Assembly: GCA_907165135.1 (NCBI GenBank)
Contig: OU015567.1
Coordinates: forward strand, 11,475,001 to 11,539,000
Length of the DNA: 64,000 nucleotides
Direction: 5' to 3'
Origin: Oikopleura dioica
Taxonomy: Eukaryota; Chordata; Appendicularia; Copelata; Oikopleuridae
Numbering within the stretch: the stretch's first letter is position 1; each line of letters opens with the position of its first letter. Below are positions 55,901-64,000 of the stretch, one piece after another. The notes beneath the pieces were generated by a model. It searched no databases and was not told where the DNA came from. It worked only from the letters and a program-made list of their open reading frames with translations. Position numbers and translations under genes: made by a program.

Positions 55901-57400
55901 GCCCTTTAGTCGGGACCTCAAGGAATCAAACATTAATTGATAATTACTGTTTAGACCTGCGTCAGCTGTCCCAAGTTCATATGGTCCTCCGTCAGAGGCT
56001 CCGCCACCGTCGCGAGGCGACTCGACAGTATTACTAGATGCTGAGGTGGACCGCTTCATGGAAATTCCTCCATTACAAGCTGCGTCAATAAACACAATCG
56101 ACGAACAAGATGTCGATGGAATTTCCAACGGTGCTCGTGCCAACATGAACGCAAACAACAATGACTCGATTACAATAAACGTCAAGGATGAGAGTGGCAA
56201 TTCTATTAGCGAAGAGCTCAGATTCGACAAGGAGAAATCTGACTTCCCTCCGCCTCCTGTACAATTGCTCCGTCTTGAATCAAGAAATCAAAGCTACGCC
56301 GCAAGGCCGCAATCTCGTGCTGCATCTCGTGGTCCAAGCACTCCAAGATATGCGACAAAAACGCTTCCGCGTGAAATAAAAATCCTTGAAACTTCTCCCA
56401 ACAGTCCGAAATCGATCATTCCTGGTCAAGAGCCTTGTAAGATTAATCATTTTGTCTGACATCAATTGTATTTCTAGCAAAACTGCTTCCCAAGCCCCGT
56501 TCAAGCTCAGTAGGAAACGGACTGGATGTTGCTCCACGAAGTTTCTCCCCGCCGGTACGCCGAAAAGACCTCAAACCAGACAATTCTTCCTCAAGCTACA
56601 GTAATCACAATCGCATGTACCGCTCCCAGACGCCAAACCCAATCTCAATGATAACGGACCAGCTGAAACGAAATCAAATGCGGCGGAGCCAGACGCCGAC
56701 TTTTGCGCTACTCTCAAATTCAAGAGCTCAGAGCGTAGATTTCGACGATGAAGAGTATCAAAAATACACAAAAGCTGTTCGAAAGCAACCTGAACTCATA
56801 AGGTAACTGGACTTTTAAAGCGTGCATTGATGCTTGAAACTTGACTCGTTGACAGACTCAAAATATTTACGCGCGAATTAAGAAATCAAAGTACGCCGTC
56901 TGACTTGAGTCCACAAAAGCCATCGCAAAAGTCATCAACTCCAAAGGCGCCTGACCGAAAGTCACTGTCACATTCGTCAAAGTCCACTTCGCATTTGGAG
57001 CCGGCCCTGTCGCCGATACCTCGCAGTATGACTCCTGGTAAGCTTCTGTTGAAATCATGGAAGACTAACTCATTTCTTCCCAGCACCACGATCTTCGTCA
57101 TATTTGAACAAATCTGCGCCAACTCCTCGATCGTCTTCAGTCGTTCCTTCAAGAATGATGACTGGTCACGATCTGAGCCCAAGCACAAGAATGACCCCTC
57201 AAAAACAAGGGTCGAGCTACAACCTTGAACTTCTAGAGCAGCTCTCCTTGACGCGCGAAGAATGGGTCGAGTACTTCCGGACGAAGCGACTCCCTCCCCA
57301 CGCCGAACTGGAGCTTGAAAAGCTCACATCTCAAAATGCGCAAAGGGTATCCAAGCCGCTTTTCACTAATCGATCAACACCGTTTGTGACTAAACTCTAG
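52979..57400 (+). CDS. STOX: Storkhead-box (STOX) winged-helix protein
   Basis: STOX proteins are winged-helix DNA-binding regulators. The first recognised exon (52979-53161) encodes SSLAVLVFEVPPSVPLSG, then LYKQFVSTNLGTL, like the STOX N-terminal region. Exons 53753-53839, 53897-53977 and 54036-54115 follow with fitting phases. Exon 54362-54605 holds the winged helix: RIELPELVLMAVADLNHQ, ATIQQHLTEKC, and CLTNLLKAKKIYSHSGGF, which corresponds to the LIKERKIYHTGDGY end of human STOX. The next exon begins RIVVQKPTQE (from 54940). The rest is a long Ser/Pro/Lys-rich disordered region over several exons (to 57.05 kb). The last exon ends RSTPFVTKL at 57400. The exon carrying the start codon was not found. 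Confidence 0.75.
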
Positions 57401-57682
57401 CAGCACTGTAATTACTGTAGAGCGATTACTGATGATTCAAGCTCAAAAATGTTCATTTTTGACGAGTGATTGTACAAAAATACTGTTCAAGAAATGGTTA
57501 GTTTAGGGACGCGCGCTGAGGAGCGATAGTACTGCATCTGTAAGTTATATTTAAGCCTTTCCTGCATTCCGTCTTCAAAATTTCCTTTGTTTTATTCAAT
57601 AAATACATAAAAATATCTTTAAGTGAGTTTATTCTCAGGATAAAACCGGAATAATGATTTTGATATAATATCAAATAATTAA

Positions 57683-58639
57683 TTACCAAACAGAATGAGC
57701 TTTATCCCAAGATTGGGTCTCCCAACTCGTTTCCCAGCCAGACTCACAATCAGGATTTTTTTCGGTGTCCCATGGGACAGTCTTATCGTTGCTCAAAAGA
57801 GACGATGAACGAGACCTTGAAGGCGTATTAAGTACAAGCGTAGAGGTCTTCGAAATTGTCGATAAATCAGAATGATTATCACTATCAGGAGTTGGAAGGA
57901 AGCTTCGATCAGAAGGAAATTCAGTCTGGATAGAATCTATCCCATCAAGCGTGCTCTGGTTTTCTGGAGATTCTTTTGAAGGTTCAGGACTACCGTTAGT
58001 ATTTTTCGTGATCAAGGTCAATTTTTCTATAAAGAAATTAGATAAATATTTTTTAAACTAATCTAACCAATATTTTTTGCGAGTTGAATATCAATTTCCT
58101 TCTCTTTCGATTTCAGGAACTCCATTTCTTTGAACAGGCGATTGATCACTTCTTTTTTGCGCATAATTTTTTCATTATTTTCCATCCTGACTTCGTTGAG
58201 TCGCTTTACTTTAAAAACTATTTATAAAATCGTATGTTTAAATATTTTTGAGAAAGCCCTACAAATAGAATATAGTAATAATTTTCACCTTCGGCTGCGA
58301 GCTCAAAGGCAGTTTTAGGACTTTCGCCTTTGATGTTACACGTCTTCAAGAGTTTAATATTTTTTTTCTCTTTTAAATCATTATAATATCAAATTCATTT
58401 CTTAAGTAAACAAGCCATCACGAGTGTTGATCAAATCTCCGACTACTTTTATAGCTCCATTTTCTTCCTCTTGTCCCTCTTGTTCCTCTAAATGATCCTC
58501 TTGCTCCTCTCGCTGAACCTCTTCTCCCTCTCGAAGATCCTCTGCTTGCTCGTGTTTCTCCGAAACTTACTGGCCGAAGAGTTTGCTCTGAGGACTGCGA
58601 GTCTTCTGATGAGCTCCATACATTATTGGACCATACCAT
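57683..58639 (-). CDS. Acidic coiled-coil protein, unknown
   Basis: ATG 58639 (MVWSNNVWSSSEDSQSSEQT) opens an exon with a strong GTAAGT donor, followed by either an Arg/Gly-rich or a Glu-rich reading; the spliced Glu-rich frame (GEEVQREEQEDH...) continues to later exons, so I prefer it. The next exons give LLKTCNIKGESPKTAFELAAE, then a coiled coil (NEKIMRKKEVINRLFKEMEFL). The last exon is Ser/Thr/Asp-rich and ends ETQSWDKAHSVW at 57683. There is no known family. It converges with STOX, which ends 280 bp away. Confidence 0.5.
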
Positions 58640-59273
58640 AATTTCTGAAATTTATTTTTTCAATATCCAGTTTTACTTTCAAATGAAACAGTTTGTAAGT
58701 CTATCCGTCTGATTGTGTTGGCTCTGATCACGTCATGCCGTATTTCTTCTCTACAAACGCTCGCTTATATAAGCGAGAGGTATTGATATGAATTATCAAT
58801 CAGAAATACAGATACTTTTCGAATGAGCCTCTTTGTAAATATTTCTTCTGGGCTTGCTGCATATTGCAGGGAGAGGTAAAAAGGCTTATAATTCAGCAAA
58901 AATGAAGTCTCTTGTATAAGGTATTGAAAGCTCTTTTTGAGTTGATTTGATCGAACTGTACTCGACTCAGCTTCAATTCTATTCAATGACCTAGAACTCT
59001 CTGATTCTTTTTAAACAGACAAGCCCACGGTTTTAGAAATTATGCGCTCCTGGAGGCAAAACTTTGGACTTTACTTGAGTCACGCAATGCGTTACTGCCT
59101 CGGTAATCACCTTGAAAACATGATCGTGCGCTAAAAACTATGGGAGTATGCTCCTATCGCTTCGTAATAAATATACTCGACATAAAAGCGCTTAATTGTA
59201 CTCTATTGTTTGTCTGCTAAGCAGACACTCAGAGGAAGGCAAATAGTGACGAAGATATTAATAAAAACGAAAA
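58640..59273. other. Divergent intergenic region
   Basis: It lies between the start of the acidic coiled-coil gene (minus) and the next plus-strand gene. It is AT-rich, with only a 73-codon chance frame on the minus strand (58765-58986). Confidence 0.5.
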
Positions 59274-60432
59274 ATGGGAGAGAATTCCTCGACAATTTCT
59301 GAAAGCTTTCTTGGATCATACAGAGACCTAACGATCATTGGTAAACGCATACTCCCATAATTCTTTAGTTTTATTACGTGAACTTTAAATAATCGCGGTG
59401 AACATAAAGGAAACCCACAAATAACGTTAAAATACAGCCCCTTTTGTAGTTAAAATATGAATAGACAGACGAACCAATTTTCAAACGGAAATTTAATTGA
59501 CTTAAAAGGAGGAGAGACGGAGAAAAAAAGACATTTCCGAAGTTCAAAATACGCTGAAATATGTTTGCTCGAAGCTTGAAGAGCTCGGAAGAGATAATTT
59601 TATGCTCAAAGCGAAAGTAAACGACCATGAAAAATATATTGCTGACTTGACAAACAGAGTTGAGTCGCAAGAAATAACAATCAATCAGTTGGAGCAAAAA
59701 ATAAACGATGCGGAATTGTCTGTTGAAGATATGCGTTTGAGATCTCCAGCTCCGAATCAGGTTTAGTAATTTTTTTTGAGAATAGCTTACCATCTTCAAA
59801 TTAGCCCGTGCCTCCGCGGACTTACAGCGAATCTTCCGTTACATCTACTCGATCGGAGAGCACAAACGAAGAGCTCCTGAGAGAACATTCTTTGAAGCTT
59901 CAAGTCAAAACACAAACAATGCGCGAAATTGGCGGAGCCGGTCATTACTCTGGTGATGATCGCGATCTCGGAAACGGCGGGCGTAGAAATGACATGAGCG
60001 ACGAGGGAATAAAGAAAATTTTCGAGATTATGTCGCTTGGTCAGACTGAGGTCAATTTCAAGGTATTTTAAAAAAGCAAACATTTTAAAACTGAATAAGA
60101 CATATTGGAACAAAAACTACAACGTCTCAGCTTTTGGCTACACCTTAAAAATCAACTCTTACTGGGAAGGTGTTGATGGAGATTGCGAATTCTACCACTT
60201 CTGGCTCAAGCACCAAGGTACAATTTTTTCAAAAAGTTTGTTTATGCAAGTTCTAGTAATGCCCATAAGATTCAAAGTCACTGCAGAACAAATCCACGAA
60301 GCCACCGGAAGAGTTTACGACAAGCAGGAGCTTGAAAGCGCCATCGACGGAAAATGCCATAAAGTCCAGCTAAAAGAAGTCCGCGGCCATTTCGTCCGAT
60401 GGAATGTTACTCTTCTTCCTTTATATTCTTAA
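59274..60432 (+). CDS. Coiled-coil protein with a TRAF-like (MATH-like) C-terminal domain
   Basis: ATG 59274 (MGENSSTISESFLGSY). After an intron of uncertain borders comes a coiled coil (VQNTLKYVCSKLEELGRDN, VESQEITINQLEQKINDAE) and a Ser/Thr linker (PPRTYSESSVTSTRSE). The C-terminal ~100 residues read NKNYNVSAFGYTLKINSYWE, FYHFWLKHQ, then MPIRFKVTAEQIHEATG and HFVRWNVTLLPLYS. The FGYTL...FYHFWL pattern is like the GYKL...LFF part of TRAF/MATH folds, and a coiled coil before it fits that family, but the match is weak. Introns at 59765, 60063 and 60217 are canonical. Stop at 60430-60432. Confidence 0.5.
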
Positions 60433-60616
60433 AATAAAAAACTTAGTTCTAAAAATTGCCCTCTTCCTCCTAATAAGATGATTAGTCACTCTAAGAAGCA
60501 ATCTAATACAAGACACGTTTTCAAGAAGCGCGAAATTTAATTGAAAGCAATTTTGAAAAATCGCTCGATCCGACGAAAAGTGCTCCGTAATAGAAGTCAT
60601 TCATAGAACTGGCGAG

Positions 60617-61560
60617 ATGATGATCAGACTCGCGCAGCTTTTGATAATTTTTATAAAAGAGACAGAATTCGTGAATGCACAGAAACCAAAACCTCTTAAA
60701 GAGTACGTCTGCAAAGACAAGCTCCCACGTAATAACGAGTTTATTTTTGTCTGAGAGAAACACTTTCATTTAGCTGGAGAATGCGAAAAATTCAAAGACC
60801 TTTGCAAGCTAACTCTTCATTCATACAACTGCCAGAAAACTTGTGGCCTCTGTGAAGGCGACCCGCTGCGTCCTATCAACACTGTTGGTATTTGCTACAG
60901 AGACTCTCCTTGTAACGAGGATGGAACGGACGGCGGCAATGCTGATGGATGTATTCTGACAGAAGAGTATCCATTTTTCAGGTGCAAATGCAAACAGTAC
61001 TACGATGGCTGGAGATGTCAGTGGTACAATTGTCCATGCCAAAATGGTGGGAACTGTCTTGAATGCCAAGAAATAAACGGCGTCGCTTGCCGAGATAATC
61101 CCGTCTGCACTTGTCAGAAAGGCTTCAAGGTAGATTCTCAATTCAAATGCTTAGAATAATTCCGACTCTTAGGGCAAATTTTGCGAGATAAAAATCGAGA
61201 ACTTCTATCCGATCGCTTATGGTCCCTGGAGTGAGTGGTCCATTCCTGATTGCACTGGAAACGATGGTAAGACATCAACGAGGAAACGATGGTGCACTGA
61301 CGGATCGACTTTCAAAAACCCAAAATGTTGCCAGGGCAGAGAATCATTCTGCAAAACAACTGAAAACACAGCAGAAGTTGAGACGAAAATCTGTCCTGTC
61401 AACGCGTACTGGTCGAAGTGGAGTGAGTGGGCTGGATGCACAGGGCAAAAATATGAAGTCAGGTTTGTGTTTGAAGGGATCCTAGCTTCTGCTGAATCTC
61501 CCACTTCTAGCGTAGTTTGCCTGCTCTCTATATCTGGACGAGTGAAGAAAACGAGTAAAG
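60617..61560 (+). CDS. Secreted ShK-EGF-thrombospondin-1 domain protein (3' end uncertain)
   Basis: ATG 60617 gives a signal peptide (MMIRLAQLLIIFIKETEF). After a 45-bp intron, six cysteines form an ShK-like module (YVCKDKLP, GECEKFKDLCK, NCQKTCGLC). An EGF domain follows (CQNGGNC, VCTCQKGFKGKFCE), joined across a GT-AG intron. A first TSP1 repeat reads YGPWSEWSIPDC, and a second starts YWSKWSEWAGC and continues across a likely intron (about 61462-61510) to SVVC. The frame then stops near 61598, or splices out at a GTAAAG donor at about 61556, toward the retrotransposon. It is an extracellular matrix or house-type structural protein (inference). The gene may be cut by the element to its right. 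Confidence 0.7.
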
Positions 61561-62036
61561 TATCTTTGACGTCTGTATTTCGAGCTGGAGTAAAATAGAG
61601 GTTAATTCACGAACTGCGTGAATTACCGAATGGAGAGAAATACACGGCGGCGACCGAGCAAAGCTCGATCTAGATAAGCAAGTGACCTTAGGGGACGAGG
61701 GAGTCTAACGAATCTAAGATCCCAATACCCCCCATGAGACTGAAACGTCCTCTAAGGCCAAAGTGTGTGATTTTTGCAGGAGTATAAGCGTAAGATGAGT
61801 AACATGGCAGGTTCGAAACGTCGAGGCAGTCTGATTCGCGTTAAAAAACCCTTTTTTGGGAAAAAGCTTGAATCAGATGCGAAGTTTTCGTGATGTCCGA
61901 GCGGTGATGACATGAAGGAGTAGCTGCACATGTAGAAGAACTCAAAATACGTCGGCGACGGTAAACTGTGATAATTTCCGTACCTTTTCAGGCCCCGGTC
62001 GATGAATAGGGGACCTGAGTGGGGCAGTACTTGCGC
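61561..62036. other. Likely 3' untranslated/LTR region of the retrotransposon
   Basis: This non-coding stretch lies between the ECM gene and the end of the integrase frame. By position it should contain the 3' LTR of the minus-strand element, but I could not fix its ends, because the other LTR is outside the window. Confidence 0.4.
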
Positions 62037-64000
62037 TTAGTCGTATGACTGACCCGAGTTTGTGCCGATGTTTAGAGGTTCGACGGGCCTCGTTTCACGG
62101 TGTGCTCGTTTTGTATGTTTCGGGAGATGAGCTGCTCCAACTTCGGTTAAAGTCGCATTCGGATCGGCGCCGGCTGAGTATTGACGATCTGGTGAAGACT
62201 TTGGACGGGTTCTTTTCTTGCTGTTTTCAGTTGCTGAGCCCTCAACTACTGTTGAATTTTGTTTATCGACTGACATATGGCTATTGTCGGGCGCAGCAAC
62301 CTCCGAAATCACTGTAGCATCAGCTGACATGTCCTCGGCAGTTTCATAAAGAGTACCACCAGAGTACCAGCGATCTGACGGCTCGGCTGGAGCTACCGAC
62401 GAGTCCAAAATAGATGTAGCGGTTGTATCTCCCAGATTTTCCATGTCCAATCGGCGTCTACTTTCCAAAATAGGTGATAGAGATGATCTTGGCGGTTTTT
62501 CCATAGCAACCATCGGAGTCGACGCGACCTGAGAAGATTTCCTCCCCCCATGCGACTTCGACCCGGACTTTTCCATCGGTTTGGAAGTAGGAACAGGCGA
62601 TTTTTGTGGGACTTTCGACTTAACGATTTCGGTTAAATGTGGGAATACGTACTCGGCCTCGTAGTAATCAATCCAGCGTAAGTCGTGATTTCGTTCTGCG
62701 GCGTGAACCACGTGTTCTCGATGGATGAAATCACGTTGTCCTTTTTTATCTTCGACCATGACGACCCAGTCGTTGCTCGAAACGGCTTTCAGGGGACCTA
62801 CCCAGCGTTCCTTCTTGCTTTTAGCGTCGGTCAGGTTTTCTCGCTTAATGTACACGACAGCGCCAGCGGGGATTGGTCTCGGCTTAGGCTCGTTTTTCAG
62901 CCTGTGCTCCATGGCTCGGTCAGCAGCTTCCATCGCAGTTTTCACAATGGCTTCCGCCGATTTCGCTAAAGCTCCAACATTGAGACCAAACACCTGAGGT
63001 GTTTCCGCTGTCATTTCTGCGCCAGTAGAGTGGGTGAAAGTACTTTTTCGGCCAAACCAAACTTCTCGCGGTGAAATTTTCGTGCTTTTGTTTTTCACAC
63101 TATTGAGCGCGCGCATCACGTGGGGAACGCAGTCGGCCCAAGTTTTTCGACCGGAAGATGAGTTGACCATGCAGAATAGACTGTTTTTGATAGTCCGATT
63201 CGCTCTTTCTGCGAAAGCGTTTGATTGAGGGTGAAATGCGGTACTTATTGTATGTTTTATCTGGTTAAGCTTACACATTTCGTCAATCACGCTTGCGCAG
63301 AAGTGGGTACCTCTGTCACTGTGTAGATGTTTCGGCAAGAAATCCATGGGAAGGAAGACCTTGTAGATGAGCGCTTTTGCAGCGCAGATAGCAGTGTCGG
63401 ACCGCGTCGGAATGCACCAAGTGTAGCGAGAGAAAGTGTCCGCCACCACCAAATAATACTTGAATCCGCCAGCGGGAGGCATACAAGCGAAATCGATCTG
63501 AATCGATTCGCCAGCTGTTTTTCCACGACGAAGGGTTCCAAGTGGCGGTTTGGTACGAGTTCCAGCAGATCCTTTTCTGCGTAGGCAAGGGACGCAGCTG
63601 TGGACGTAGTTAGAAACATCGTCTTGAAATGAAGGCCACCAAACGTCCTCTAATCGCTCTAAAGTCCGCGGCTCGCCCAGATGACCGGACAAGTCGTGAG
63701 CTAGAAAGAGAAAGTGACTTTTTACCGCTTCCGGTACCACCGCCCGCGCGCCAGATTTGAATTGACACATCAAGCACCCGGTAGTGTTATCCAGGAACAG
63801 AGCTTTTTCCATCTTGAGTAGAGACGATTGTCGGTGGTCGGAGTCCTTCACCAGCGATTTTATGTCCAGTGGCTCCTTACCAGATTCCAGAAAAGTGATG
63901 ATTGCACTCAGAGCAGAGTCCTCCCTTTGATAGTCCAGAATGTTATTATAATTCGCTGACACCAACGGAATCTCCATTGGCGCCGCGATAGCCTTGACGT
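62037..64000 (-). mobile_element. Ty3/gypsy LTR retrotransposon, 3' pol part with integrase
   Basis: The minus-strand open frame runs from beyond the right edge to a stop at 62037. It holds an HHCC zinc finger (LAHDLSGHLG, then CVPCLRR). The DDE core is present: D in QIDFACMPP, D in HSDRGTHF, and E in HPQSNAFAERANR. A C-terminal integrase region (YIKRENLTD...WVGPLKAV) precedes about 200 Ser/Pro/Lys-rich residues. The order and the GPY-like region fit Ty3/gypsy, such as the Tor elements of larvaceans. RT and RNase H lie outside the window. The frame is intact for 646 codons, so the copy may be young. No envelope-like frame is seen between the integrase and 61.6 kb. Confidence 0.88.

Noticed and set aside
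1-64000. CRISPR array, bacterial operons or tRNA genes
   Set aside because: The window is eukaryotic; no regular spacer array or tRNA box A/B fold was recognised by eye.

Overview
This looks like nuclear DNA of a larvacean (appendicularian) tunicate, most probably Oikopleura. The support is a very compact gene layout, introns mostly of about 40-60 bp, convergent genes whose 3' ends nearly touch, closely packed same-strand genes with splice acceptors just before their start codons, and several introns that splice in frame only with GA-AG (or GG-AG) borders. Such borders are known from Oikopleura dioica. The animal gene set fits: NCoR, ASCC3, TIMM44, EEF1AKMT1, STOX, EFCAB9, DEG/ENaC. The species call is an inference; no spliced-leader gene or rRNA was seen.

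Left part (1-16 kb): a giant coiled-coil repeat protein (+), a FLYWCH-like/SUMO-interaction-motif protein (-), and a MIF4G-domain translation factor (+). Then comes a minus-strand series of five genes, in transcription order NCoR, ASCC3, TIMM44, a degenerate EEF1AKMT1-like paralogue, and EEF1AKMT1. They run from 33.2 kb down to 13.7 kb with gaps of only about 70-145 bp, an operon-like layout.

Middle (33-47 kb): two tandem paralogues of an unnamed family with an N-terminal Cys module, a coiled coil and a C-terminal RING. They are followed by a secreted phospholipase A2-like protein without the catalytic His-Asp, a DEG/ENaC channel, the CatSper-associated EF-hand protein EFCAB9, a semaphorin-like single-pass membrane protein and a small coiled-coil protein.

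Right part (47-64 kb): a gene-poor, repeat-bearing stretch leads into a storkhead-box (STOX) gene. A composite foldback element at 51.4-52.5 kb carries mini-hairpins, a nested GGTACC palindromic array and a telomere-like palindrome. Beyond STOX lie an acidic coiled-coil gene, a coiled-coil gene with a TRAF-like tail, an ShK/EGF/TSP1 extracellular protein and the 3' part of a Ty3/gypsy retrotransposon (integrase) running off the right edge.

The most striking signal is inverted-repeat elements acting as introns. A 964-bp foldback element with a perfect 8-bp target duplication sits inside the ASCC3 reading frame, and removing it plus one duplication restores the frame exactly. An 89-bp element with a perfect 16-bp terminal inverted repeat and a 3-bp duplication sits the same way in EEF1AKMT1. 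A third foldback element fills an intron of a RING gene. This suggests that mobile elements are making new introns here, with GA-AG-type splicing as the likely way out.
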